This document shows, piece after piece, positions 26,764 through 35,358 of a stretch of 64,000 nucleotides of DNA. The stretch spans positions 1 to 64,000 of the forward strand of contig CACZVN010000012.1 in NCBI GenBank assembly GCA_902784615.1, given 5' to 3'. The position numbers and the translations under genes were made by a program. The first letter of the stretch is position 1. The number at the start of each line of letters is the position of its first letter. The notes under the pieces are model-generated. The model had not been told where the DNA came from, ran no database searches, and worked only from the letters and a program-made list of their open reading frames with translations. The DNA is from an uncultured Prevotellaceae bacterium (lineage in GTDB: Bacteria; Bacteroidota; Bacteroidia; Bacteroidales; Bacteroidaceae).

Positions 26764-28037
26764 CTTAGTATTTCTATGGGGTTGAAGTCGTTGAGTTGGA
26801 TACGGAGGGGGGACTCTTGTCTCAGACCGAGTTCTGCGCAGGCCTCATCCCAGAGTTGGCGACTATCAGTGGGCACCATAGGTGAGGTGACGCTGTTGAA
26901 GACGATCACACCATCACCAGCGAGGACAGTCAGCACCTTCGCCATGATCTCTTTCAATTTTCCGCCATGTCCACCAATAAAAACGGCATCAGGACGGGGG
27001 AGGGTAGAGAGGTCTGTTTCGAGGAAATCGCCAATATGGATGTTGATGCCAGGGGCACCAAAGCGACGGGCGTTCTCATGGAAGATCGCCTCGCACTCAG
27101 GTCGGATCTCGAAGGCTTCGATATCCAAATGGGGGAACTGCAGACGGGCCTCGATAGAGACGCTGCCTGTACAGAAACCTATGTCCCAGAAGATGTGCCT
27201 TTGAGGCAGTTCGAGTGCCTGAAGCGTCAGCAGACGGATGGGCATCTTAGTGATCATCTTCTCGCGACCGTCAAGTAGAGAGAATTCTGCGTCGGGGATG
27301 CCGAAGGGGACTCGCAGGGGACGGTTCTTCTGAGTTTGACCCCTTGAGGCGGAATTGTCAAACTCAGAAGAACCGTCCCCAGTGAGTCCCAGCAGCACGC
27401 AATTGGGCATTGAGAATGTTGCCTGGGTGGCTTCTTCGAGAGTAAGCGTTGTGACCTTTTCGAGCGCAGGATTCCCCAAGTGCTCGCCCACGGACATCTG
27501 ATAATCTGTATAGCCATAGTCCAGCATCCGTTGGGCAATAGCGGCAGGAGTATGTTCACGATCTGTCAGGATGCCGATCTTCCCTATCTTTTCGATGAGT
27601 GCTTTGTCGAACTCAGGCCATGGACGACCCGTGAGAGAGACGATCCGCATATCATGATAAGGCTTCAGCAGTCGATGGGCCAACATCTGGAGGGAGTTAA
27701 AGGCGGGGTAAACCACCAACTTGGCCCCAGGCATCTTACGTTGAATGGTATTGGCAAAGCCAAAAAATAGCGGATCGCCAGAAGCAAAGACAACGATAGA
27801 CTGACTGGCATCCTGATACTTAGATAAATGCTTGAAACACAAGTCGTATTGGTCAAAGACATCATCCAGAGGAACCGTGATATTGATCCAATCTGCTCCT
27901 TCTGGCAGGAACGGTGCCATGATCTCATGATGGCGCTTACCGCCAGAAAAGACTTTCCCCTGGCGGATGACATCCAACACTTCTGGAGGGAAGAATGGCT
28001 GCGGATGGTCTGTGATGCCTATAACGATAAACTTCAT
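26751..28037 (-). CDS. cbiET: CbiE-CbiT fusion (precorrin-6B C5,15-methyltransferase / decarboxylase)
   Basis: A 428-residue CobL-like protein. CbiE spans about residues 1-215 (FASGDPLFFG around 86) and CbiT about 245-428 (IFWDIGFCTGSVSIEA, the SAM-binding motif). Together they methylate C-5 and C-15 and decarboxylate the ring. A family B palindrome encodes about residues 219-240 in the linker between the two domains, where an insertion should be tolerated. It overlaps the cbiH-C stop by four bases. Confidence 0.92.
   Translation of the reverse strand: MKFIVIGITDHPQPFFPPEVLDVIRQGKVFSGGKRHHEIMAPFLPEGADWINITVPLDDVFDQYDLCFKHLSKYQDASQSIVVFASGDPLFFGFANTIQRKMPGAKLVVYPAFNSLQMLAHRLLKPYHDMRIVSLTGRPWPEFDKALIEKIGKIGILTDREHTPAAIAQRMLDYGYTDYQMSVGEHLGNPALEKVTTLTLEEATQATFSMPNCVLLGLTGDGSSEFDNSASRGQTQKNRPLRVPFGIPDAEFSLLDGREKMITKMPIRLLTLQALELPQRHIFWDIGFCTGSVSIEARLQFPHLDIEAFEIRPECEAIFHENARRFGAPGINIHIGDFLETDLSTLPRPDAVFIGGHGGKLKEIMAKVLTVLAGDGVIVFNSVTSPMVPTDSRQLWDEACAELGLRQESPLRIQLNDFNPIEILRCRR
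27317..27380. repeat. In-frame palindromic element, family B copy 2
   Basis: Perfect 24-bp arms at 27317-27340 and 27357-27380 with a 16-base loop, beginning GGGGACGGTTCTTCTGAG. Flanking GGGACTC / GAGTCCC extend the pairing outward. It is read as GDGSSEFDN..TQKNRPLRVP in the CbiE-CbiT linker, the same frame as copy 1 in cbiD. Confidence 0.92.
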
Positions 28038-29491
28038 AAGTCTCTCCCTGGTTTGAGTTGTGCAGCATCGTCGAAGGTCAGGATTGCGTTACAGAGTGTG
28101 GCGGCGATATTGCTTCCGCCCTTGCGACCCTCCACGATGATCTTGGGAATATCACGGAAAGGCTTTACCATGTGCTTCGACTCACGGACGTGGACGAAAC
28201 CCACTGGGGCAGCAATGATACCAGCAGGACGAGCCTTTCCTTTACGGATCAGGTCACAGAGTTCCATCAAAGCCGTGGGGGCGTTGCCAAAGGCGAAGAG
28301 GGCATCAGGATGTTCCTCGACAGCCAGACGGATACCTGCCTGCGTACGGGTAATCTCCTGCGAAGAGGCCATTTCTGCCACACGGGGATTAGAGAGATAG
28401 CATTTCGCCTCGATACCTAAGCGTTGGAGGGCACCCTTACGGATACCACTCACCACCATTGTCACGTCTGTCACGATCGTCTTCAGACTACCCTCACGTA
28501 CTTTATTATATAATGTCTCCACAGCCCCCTCGTCCGTGTAGAGGATCTGTTCCATATTGAAGTCGGCAGTGGTATGGATGGCATGTAGCAGGGCCCATTT
28601 GTGATCCAAGGGATAGTCCTTCTTCTTCAGAAGATCCTCGATGGTATGGAAAGAGTCCATCATAATCTGCTGGCCAGGTTTTTCCGCAACCTCCTGATCC
28701 TCACGATAGTAGCCGCGCGGTGTAATCATCTTGCCATCCACGACATACGACTGTGAATTACCAATCAGGATGACGGTAAACATATCCACCTGTTCAGGAT
28801 CGAAGGCACCCAGAGTGGTGATAACCACCTCCTGATCCTCACGTCCTGCCTGACGGACATAGCCCACTGGCGTCTCTTTCGAACGCTTCTGCAAGAAGAG
28901 TTCCTGCAGACGGTAGAGCTGCCAATACCGGCCATGTGACTTGGGGTTATAGATTGCCGTCACGAAGTCACCTTCAGCAGCCGCTGTGATCCTCCGCTCG
29001 ATGACCTCCCAGGGCGTCATCAGGTCACTCAGCGAAATGATACACAGATCATGTCCGATGGGTGCGCCCAACAGCGATGCAGCCTTCTGGAAAGCAGAGA
29101 TACCTGGCAAGACTTCGATTGTCACAACGGGGTCAGGAACCTTTGTGTCATCGGGATGACACAAAGGTTCCTGACCCCGTTGTGACAACTGACCCCGTTG
29201 TGACATCTCATAGATCAGCGGTGCCATGCCATAGATACCGGCATCACCAGAGGAGATCACCACAACGGTCTTCCCCTGCTCTGCCAACTCAAAGGCCTGT
29301 TCTGCCCGTTCGCGTTCCCGTTTCATCCCTGTGTCGATACACTCGCATCCCTCAGAGACGTATGGCTCGATAAACTGGAAGTAATACTTATACCCCACGA
29401 TGACATCCGCCTCGCGCACAGCCTCGAGTACGGCGGGGGTGATATCTTCCTTGCTACCAGGTCCGATGCCTGCTACGATGATCTTTCCCAT
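28034..29491 (-). CDS. cbiHC: CbiH-CbiC fusion (C17-methyltransferase / precorrin-8X methylmutase)
   Basis: A 485-residue bifunctional enzyme. CbiH covers about residues 1-270 (VAGIGPGSKEDITPA, ISSGDAGIYGMA, VLPGISAFQKAA) and performs C-17 methylation with ring contraction. CbiC covers about 285-485, with HAIHTTADF around residue 306 holding the catalytic His of the methylmutase. A family A palindrome encodes about residues 96-123, just before VLPGISA. Gene order in the operon: cbiHC, cbiET, cbiGF, each overlapping the next. Confidence 0.92.
   Translation of the reverse strand: MGKIIVAGIGPGSKEDITPAVLEAVREADVIVGYKYYFQFIEPYVSEGCECIDTGMKRERERAEQAFELAEQGKTVVVISSGDAGIYGMAPLIYEMSQRGQLSQRGQEPLCHPDDTKVPDPVVTIEVLPGISAFQKAASLLGAPIGHDLCIISLSDLMTPWEVIERRITAAAEGDFVTAIYNPKSHGRYWQLYRLQELFLQKRSKETPVGYVRQAGREDQEVVITTLGAFDPEQVDMFTVILIGNSQSYVVDGKMITPRGYYREDQEVAEKPGQQIMMDSFHTIEDLLKKKDYPLDHKWALLHAIHTTADFNMEQILYTDEGAVETLYNKVREGSLKTIVTDVTMVVSGIRKGALQRLGIEAKCYLSNPRVAEMASSQEITRTQAGIRLAVEEHPDALFAFGNAPTALMELCDLIRKGKARPAGIIAAPVGFVHVRESKHMVKPFRDIPKIIVEGRKGGSNIAATLCNAILTFDDAAQLKPGRDL
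29121..29204. repeat. In-frame palindromic element, family A copy 2
   Basis: Perfect 31-bp arms at 29121-29151 and 29156-29186 with loop CGGG, followed by an extra half arm (CTGACCCCGTTGTGAC, to 29204). Read as GQEPLCHPDDTKVPDP in CbiH. Relative to copy 1, both arms carry matched changes (TT to AC, and CAC to ACC), so pairing is kept. Confidence 0.92.
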
Positions 29492-29493
29492 GA

Positions 29494-31569
29494 TTACTGC
29501 TTAAATTTCACTTTCAAACTGACAACGAGCATGCGGCCCGGTGAATAGAGTGCGTACTTACGAGTAGAGGAGTCGATGCGACGATCCACCTTGTCAAAGA
29601 TGTTATCCACACCAATGCCTGGTTCGAGGAAGGCCCATTTCGCCACATCGAAACTATGCGTGGTATGTAGGTTCCAGATGCCAAAGCCTGGCGCATCCTC
29701 GTAAGTCCCTGTGTAATAGGTTTTGGACTGGAGGCGCCCATTCAGATTGATGTTTAGTCCGTATTTGCCCCAAGTATGATGATAATTGGCGGCGATAGTG
29801 GCGGTATGGCGGATGCTGCGCTCCAGCACGCTCCACTCGTCTCCGCTCTTGGTGCGGGCGTAGGTATAGGCATAATTGGCAGAGAGGTTGAAGCCTCGGA
29901 AGATATTGGCAGAGACATTCACCTGCACACCTTTCACATCGCCCTTATCGCTATTCTGGTAAAGGGCATAGCTTACCATCTTGTCGGCCTGTTCCTGCGT
30001 CATCTCAGGGAATTCCTGCATGAGCATCGTCCTACTGGCATCATCGACGGGTACGTTTTGTTTGACTACCATATCATTGATGCGATTCAGATAGCCCGTC
30101 ACACTCAATGCGATTACATCGTTTCGATACTCTGCATTCAGCGAGAAGTAGTTACTTTTCTCTGGCTTTAGATCCTGGTTACCAAAACTGATCTGGGCCT
30201 TACCACGATTCACAGAGAAGTAATGGTAATAGAGCTCATCGAGACCAGGTGCACGGAAACCTGCCGAATAGGTGGCACGGAAACGGAAGTTACCTGGGGC
30301 ATACATCAACGTAGCCTTTGGCGTCAGGTGATTATTGAATGTCTCGTGATGCGTAAAGCGTAATCCGAGGGTAGCAGTGATATCCTTTAGCAGTCTCATC
30401 TCGTGCTGGGCATAGGCAGCAAGGGTATAGACGTGTTGGTCGATATCGCCAGAGGTGGCATTGAGGTAATCCTTACGCCAATCGGCTCCGAAGATGGTGG
30501 TGGATTTGGAAGTGAGTCCGAGAATAGCCTTCACCTCGCCGTCCATCATACGTTGTTTCTTCGACTGTACATAGTCGCCCACGGCATTACTCTTCGTTGC
30601 CACATCGTATTCCTTACCATAACGGAAACGATCGACGGTAAAAGTGGCCTGAAGGGAGTTCTTGGCCGTAAACTTGTAGATACCACCGAGATTCCAGCGG
30701 AAGCCCTTGTAACGCATCTCGTAGTCGAGACCACCTGTGACATCCTCTCTGGTTTCAGGACGGTCTGTGATCTTATATGAATAGTCTAAGCCCGCATTCA
30801 ATGCCAATTGACGATTGGGGGCATAGGTGAATTTCTGTCCTATGATGTTCGAGCGATAGCCTGTAAACAACGGGGCGATGCTCTTTTGGGTCTCAGTATC
30901 TGAGCCCTTCACGTATTCAAAGTCGTTGTTTCGATAGCTATCGGCCTGATCGTGGGTAAACGAGGTGTATGAGCCAAAGCCTTTGGTATAGATATCAAGA
31001 TTGACACTTTCTGTCAGGACACCACGACCTGACACGCGAGTGTCGCTCATAACACTGACGAGCTGCTGTGTGGGCTGGTCGGTGATGATGTTGATGACGC
31101 CGGCAATGGCGTCAGAGCCATAGAGTGACGAGGCGGCTCCGTCGAGCACCTCAATACGCTTCACGCGACTCATATTGATACGGTTCAGATCGACATTGTT
31201 CGAGATGTCACCGTTAAGCTTCTGACCATTGATGAGGATGAGGATATATTTGTTACCTAAGCCGTTGAGGCGCAGGAAGGTTCCCATCGAACTGGGTGCC
31301 ATCGAGACCTGCGGTATCATACGGGTCAGCGCACCGTCGAAGGTGCTGATCCCCTGTTCGCGGATCTCCTGACTGGAGAGCACATGGACGGGCGTGGCTG
31401 TGCTCTTCAGACGCTGGTGGTGACCTGATCCCGTCACCACCACGGGGTTCAGATTAAAGGAACGATCCACCACAGAAGAGTCTTTCCGCTCCATCTTGTG
31501 GATCTGGGAAAAAGCGGCACTCCCCGAGAGGAGTGCCACAGCTAAGATCATTAGCGCTTTATAATTCAT
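29494..31569 (-). CDS. TonB-dependent receptor in cobalamin operon
   Basis: A 691-residue receptor with signal peptide (..SGSAAFSQ), TonB-box-like region and plug (LNGLGNKYILILINGQKLNGD, GAASSLYGSDAIAGVINI) followed by a 22-strand-type barrel. It carries FRAP and GNQDLKPEKS segments also seen in haem and corrinoid receptors. Three bases separate it from cbiHC. Lying directly downstream of the lipoprotein chelatase and under the same riboswitch, it probably takes up a corrinoid, cobalt complex or a tetrapyrrole. Confidence 0.85.
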   Translation of the reverse strand: MNYKALMILAVALLSGSAAFSQIHKMERKDSSVVDRSFNLNPVVVTGSGHHQRLKSTATPVHVLSSQEIREQGISTFDGALTRMIPQVSMAPSSMGTFLRLNGLGNKYILILINGQKLNGDISNNVDLNRINMSRVKRIEVLDGAASSLYGSDAIAGVINIITDQPTQQLVSVMSDTRVSGRGVLTESVNLDIYTKGFGSYTSFTHDQADSYRNNDFEYVKGSDTETQKSIAPLFTGYRSNIIGQKFTYAPNRQLALNAGLDYSYKITDRPETREDVTGGLDYEMRYKGFRWNLGGIYKFTAKNSLQATFTVDRFRYGKEYDVATKSNAVGDYVQSKKQRMMDGEVKAILGLTSKSTTIFGADWRKDYLNATSGDIDQHVYTLAAYAQHEMRLLKDITATLGLRFTHHETFNNHLTPKATLMYAPGNFRFRATYSAGFRAPGLDELYYHYFSVNRGKAQISFGNQDLKPEKSNYFSLNAEYRNDVIALSVTGYLNRINDMVVKQNVPVDDASRTMLMQEFPEMTQEQADKMVSYALYQNSDKGDVKGVQVNVSANIFRGFNLSANYAYTYARTKSGDEWSVLERSIRHTATIAANYHHTWGKYGLNINLNGRLQSKTYYTGTYEDAPGFGIWNLHTTHSFDVAKWAFLEPGIGVDNIFDKVDRRIDSSTRKYALYSPGRMLVVSLKVKFKQ

Positions 31570-31578
31570 GAGAGAGAA

Positions 31579-32769
31579 TTATTCTTCAGGATTCTTTGAG
31601 TGGTAGTAGTCCAAAGGATCACCGTCAATGGCAGCCTGAGTATGATTCATCCATACCTGGCGGATGGTAGGCAGTTCGAGCAGACCGAGATTAATCATCG
31701 TATCGTCATTGCACTCATAACCCAGGTGCTGGAAGTACATCTTCCAAGAGGTGTCCTCAACCTCACCCTCCTCATTCGGAGTGAAGCCTACACCATCTTC
31801 CCAGTTATCGTCATCGTCACCAGCCATGTCATTGTGTCCATGGTCACCGTCGATAGACATCAGGGGATGGCAATAGACCTTACCACTGGTGATGCCAGCA
31901 GCAGTCATACGGGCCCAGACATTCGTCTTGAAGTTACCCATCATATCTACGGTACCTACGAAATAGTTCTTGCTGTAGGTCTGGAGAGCCTCCTCAAGAT
32001 CGGTATAACGCACGTTGGCCTTGTAGGTGTCGTAAGAGTCGGGGTTACCATGACCCATGAAGGCCACCACACCCTCAGCAGCCTTGTCACTATAAAGAGC
32101 ATTGAGTTCCTTGGCCACAGCGGGGACATCATTCTCCTTGCTCTGCAGCAGAGGCACACCGAGTTTCAGCACCACCTGAGAGAGATACTCGTCGTCGAGG
32201 TCACCATTGGCATTGTTGGCGAAGTCCTTGATGTAGTTGATCACACGGGTATATTCCTCACCAGGAATCACCTGCAGCGACTGAACGACGATCTCCTCAT
32301 ACATCACCTCCTTGTCGGCAAAAGCATTGAGCCAGAAAGGAGGAGCATAGTAGTTACGGGTCACACCGTTCTCACCGGCTGCAGCACGGTTGATACAAAT
32401 AGCAGACGAATAACTCAGGAAGATGTCATAATCGGGGAAAGCAGTCTTATAAGCCTCAATCGTAGTATCGAAAGAGTCGAAAGCCTGCTCCCATGTAGAG
32501 CCGAAAGCCACGAGCAGAATCACCTTATCGTTCTTCTTGTTGGCTTTCACATCGTCAGTAACGAGTTTCTGGTACTTCGCCCAATTGCTTTCGTCGATCA
32601 CAGTTACAGTGTCTTTCTCAACCACCGTCACCGTATCGGTCTTGATGACCTCTACGGGTTTCTCGACTTCCTTAATCACTTCTTTCTCCTTTTCACAGGA
32701 GGCAATACCTACGGTGAAGCAAACAGCTGCGAATGCCATCACCAAATACTTAATCTGTTTCATTGTCAT
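31579..32769 (-). CDS. CbiK-type chelatase anchored as a lipoprotein
   Basis: A 396-residue protein with a lipoprotein signal (VGIASCEKEKE; lipidated Cys about 25), an acidic/Val-Thr linker to about residue 60, then a CbiK sirohydrochlorin cobaltochelatase fold. Conserved sites include LLVAFGSTW, GEEY about 170 (metal-site Glu), FMGHG about 237 (catalytic His) and GDHGHNDMAGDD about 306 (metal His). Cytosolic CbiK has no signal peptide; here the enzyme would sit in the periplasm or on the outer membrane. CEKEKE after the lipid site resembles a Bacteroidetes surface-export signal. An insertion of about 20 acidic residues follows the His motif. It may chelate or bind cobalt or a tetrapyrrole for the flanking receptors. 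Confidence 0.82.
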   Translation of the reverse strand: MTMKQIKYLVMAFAAVCFTVGIASCEKEKEVIKEVEKPVEVIKTDTVTVVEKDTVTVIDESNWAKYQKLVTDDVKANKKNDKVILLVAFGSTWEQAFDSFDTTIEAYKTAFPDYDIFLSYSSAICINRAAAGENGVTRNYYAPPFWLNAFADKEVMYEEIVVQSLQVIPGEEYTRVINYIKDFANNANGDLDDEYLSQVVLKLGVPLLQSKENDVPAVAKELNALYSDKAAEGVVAFMGHGNPDSYDTYKANVRYTDLEEALQTYSKNYFVGTVDMMGNFKTNVWARMTAAGITSGKVYCHPLMSIDGDHGHNDMAGDDDDNWEDGVGFTPNEEGEVEDTSWKMYFQHLGYECNDDTMINLGLLELPTIRQVWMNHTQAAIDGDPLDYYHSKNPEE

Positions 32770-34909
32770 TTGTTTTAAAGTTAGACTTATTGTTAGTGAA
32801 TCTCAATTTCTTACCTTGACTGAAGCGGATGGTCAGTGTACCGTAGATGGTACGACCAGGATTGGTGGTACCCAGATGCAGACCATGTGGTGTATCATCG
32901 ACATAGTTGAATATGTTGTCAACACCTGCCTCTACACGGAACAGCCATTTCTTGCTGACGGGGAACTCGTGGTTGGTAGCGATACGCCAGAGCTGATAGC
33001 CCTTGCCGTCACCGTCAATCTGGTAGTAGCGCTTGCTCGACATCCTACCGTATAGTCCGACGCCCAGACGATATTTCTTTGAAACATCATGATTCCACGT
33101 GGCAAACCAACTGCCCTTATGGTGGGCCGTTCCGTCGATGATGACATCTTTTAGTTTGTCATGGGTTGAGTCGTATTGCTTGGCATCGGTGTCCAGATAG
33201 CTGTAACTGCCACCGAGCATCCACTCGCTATTGATACGATAGCGAATGCTGACATCGACGCCCTTGGTCTCTGCCGTCTCAAGATTCTGGTACTGACGCG
33301 TCTTCACCGGGTCGTATTTGATGATATACTCCGCTGGAGCCTGACTGTTGGGAATGGTCACCAGCGTGATCATATTATCTACATTATTGATATAACCCGT
33401 CACCGTCACGTTTAGTCCCTGCCAGTTGTACTCACCACTGACGGCATAGTAGTTAGAGGTCTGAGGCGTCAGATCCTCGTTACCCAGATAGAGATAGGTG
33501 CCGTTCATGTATTTCACGTAACGATAGCTCTGCTCCTTCGGGGTAGGTGACTTGAAACCCTGGCTCCAAGTAGCGCGCAGACGGACGTTTTCACCCAAGG
33601 AGAGCATGCCAGAAATCTTCGGTGTGAGTCGGAAACCAAACTGTACATTCTGGTTCAGGCGCAGTCCTCCCGTGATATTCATAGCAATCTTCGGACTGAA
33701 CGCATAGCGCCACTCATCCTGCATATAGACTGCTTCGGTATTATCTCTCGCCACACCACCATCCACGCGCATCGGTGCCTCCAGATAGTCATAACGCCAC
33801 TCCACACCGCCACTCAGACGATTCTCATAGGGTAATGAGAAGATGCCCTTCAGGTGGGCCATGATACGACGCTGGTCGCTCTGCAACTCCTCATCGTCGG
33901 GGAAATAGGGATAATATGGTGTGAAGTTACCATGGGGATCATAGCCATCGGTCAGTGTGATGTCCGTATAATAATAATAGTACGCGTGACGGTCCCAGTT
34001 CAGGTCGAGTGTGATGGCATCAGTCTTGCTGCCTGTCAGCCCATGCAGCCAACGGCCACCTGCCGCCAGACTCTGGTTACGGTATTCCAAATCGTAGGTC
34101 TTCACATCAACGGCAGCATATTTACCACATGGACGGTAGATACGCTTCCAGTAAGTACTGCCCTCGGCATAGAGTTCCAGATTTCTCACGGGCTCATAGG
34201 TAAGACGCTCCGACACCTGCCAGTTGGTATAACGATTCACGGTCATGTTGCGCGAATCGGTAATCAGGAACTCCGTCTTACTGGGGTCTTCCGTCGCTGT
34301 GTTCTGCCAACCGTCGGAGTGCTGCAGTTGGAAGTTCGTGTAACTCTTGAACTTACCGATGGCGATGCCCAGACCATTATGCTGGCGCAGATCACCATAA
34401 CTGCCGCCACGCGTGGTATTCTCCACGAGCAATCCTTCGTTGCGCTTCTTCGTGATAACGTTAATCACGCCAGCAATCGCATCCGAACCATAGAGCGCAC
34501 TCGATGCACCTTTCACAATCTCAATCTTCTCGATGTTCTGCGGATCGATGAGCGAGAGGTCATTCTGTCCACCCACATCCCCATGGATACGCTTGCCGTC
34601 AATGAGCACGAGGATGTAGTCATTCCCCAGACCATTAAGTTGCATCTGTGAGCCCATATCATCATCACTGAAAGCAAACGAGGCTGTGAGTCCTGCAAGG
34701 ATGTCTTGCAGACTCTGACCACCATAGTTACGAAGCATCTTACTGGTGATAACCTCTGTCTGTACAGGTGCATTCTTTAATAGGTGCTGGGTGCCGGTTC
34801 CCGTCACCACCACTTCCTGCAACGAGTCAGTGCGCCATATATGATCCTGTGCCGTCAAACTGACAGCACACAGCCAAAGGCCAATAGCCAATTTCTGTCT
34901 TAACATCAT
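32750..34909 (-). CDS. btuB: BtuB-like TonB-dependent receptor
   Basis: A 719-residue outer-membrane receptor and first gene of the riboswitch operon. After the signal peptide come TDSLQEVVVTGTG, a plug (LNGLGNDYILVLIDGKRIHGD, GASSALYGSDAIAGVINV) and a barrel ending in IRFSQGKK plus a short tail. Control by a cobalamin riboswitch makes vitamin B12 or another corrinoid the likely ligand. The 3' end overlaps the cbiK-like gene by 20 bases. It shares much of its plug with the receptor at 29494. Confidence 0.87.
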   Translation of the reverse strand: MMLRQKLAIGLWLCAVSLTAQDHIWRTDSLQEVVVTGTGTQHLLKNAPVQTEVITSKMLRNYGGQSLQDILAGLTASFAFSDDDMGSQMQLNGLGNDYILVLIDGKRIHGDVGGQNDLSLIDPQNIEKIEIVKGASSALYGSDAIAGVINVITKKRNEGLLVENTTRGGSYGDLRQHNGLGIAIGKFKSYTNFQLQHSDGWQNTATEDPSKTEFLITDSRNMTVNRYTNWQVSERLTYEPVRNLELYAEGSTYWKRIYRPCGKYAAVDVKTYDLEYRNQSLAAGGRWLHGLTGSKTDAITLDLNWDRHAYYYYYTDITLTDGYDPHGNFTPYYPYFPDDEELQSDQRRIMAHLKGIFSLPYENRLSGGVEWRYDYLEAPMRVDGGVARDNTEAVYMQDEWRYAFSPKIAMNITGGLRLNQNVQFGFRLTPKISGMLSLGENVRLRATWSQGFKSPTPKEQSYRYVKYMNGTYLYLGNEDLTPQTSNYYAVSGEYNWQGLNVTVTGYINNVDNMITLVTIPNSQAPAEYIIKYDPVKTRQYQNLETAETKGVDVSIRYRINSEWMLGGSYSYLDTDAKQYDSTHDKLKDVIIDGTAHHKGSWFATWNHDVSKKYRLGVGLYGRMSSKRYYQIDGDGKGYQLWRIATNHEFPVSKKWLFRVEAGVDNIFNYVDDTPHGLHLGTTNPGRTIYGTLTIRFSQGKKLRFTNNKSNFKTNDNETD

Positions 34910-35037
34910 AAAAAACTACTTTTCGTTTCCGCATATCCCTGTGCGGCCGTACTTATGTTTTCTGGCAGGCTTGACCTTCGGTCGAGCCCTGCCCTCGCTC
35001 GGCATAACTGGAGCAAGCTCCGTTCTGCTCTCGCTTC
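34910..35037 (-). promoter_or_regulatory. Riboswitch expression platform
   Basis: Between the aptamer and btuB lie GGCAGG (able to pair with the CCTGCC at the aptamer's 3' end) and a hairpin CCGCA-cagggata-TGCGG about 20 bases before the start codon. These could form alternative structures that hide or expose the start. The mechanism is inferred. Confidence 0.5.
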
Positions 35038-35200
35038 TGGCAGGTCTTCTGACTTTCCCCAGTCTGCTTTACCTTCCCGACTTTTGTCAGTGGCGTTATA
35101 CAAGCAAACCCTTTTGACGGGGATTACAGCTGCAGGTACAGTTCCGGACTCTCACCGGATTCCCTTACATCAGGCGGCATCAGCCACCAAATTGCCATAT
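35038..35200 (-). promoter_or_regulatory. Cobalamin riboswitch aptamer
   Basis: Read on the minus strand: GGGAATCCGGTGAGAGTCCGG, CTGTACCTGCAGCTGTAATCCC (shown by key segments), GCCACTG, CGGGAAGG and AGTCAGAAGACCTGCC occur in the order of the cobalamin (B12-box) riboswitch. It stands between a TATCTTTG promoter and btuB, and should repress the receptor / chelatase / upper-pathway operon when corrinoid is plentiful. Confidence 0.95.
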
Positions 35201-35208
35201 CTTGGCGA

Positions 35209-35216
35209 CAAAGATA
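35209..35216 (-). promoter_or_regulatory. -7 box TATCTTTG for the btuB-cbi operon
   Basis: Consensus box on the minus strand immediately upstream of the riboswitch. Confidence 0.65.
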
Positions 35217-35332
35217 CAACTTTTTATTATAACTGATGCAAAAAAAGAGTATTTTTTTAATTTTGAGCTTCGCTCGAAGTTACTCATGCTCGGAAAATCT
35301 CAAATTAATTTGGATTTTCACTCGCTTATTCG

Positions 35333-35340
35333 TAACTTTG
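35333..35340 (+). promoter_or_regulatory. -7 box TAACTTTG for the cbiA-cobS operon
   Basis: The leader from this box to ATG 35359 is under 20 bases, so this operon carries no riboswitch. Confidence 0.55.
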
Positions 35341-35358
35341 CACCAAATTCATGTAACG

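Noticed and set aside
31600-32778. A 392-residue plus-strand open frame opposite the cbiK-like gene
   Set aside because: Antisense to a gene with all CbiK active-site motifs; no recognisable domain or promoter.
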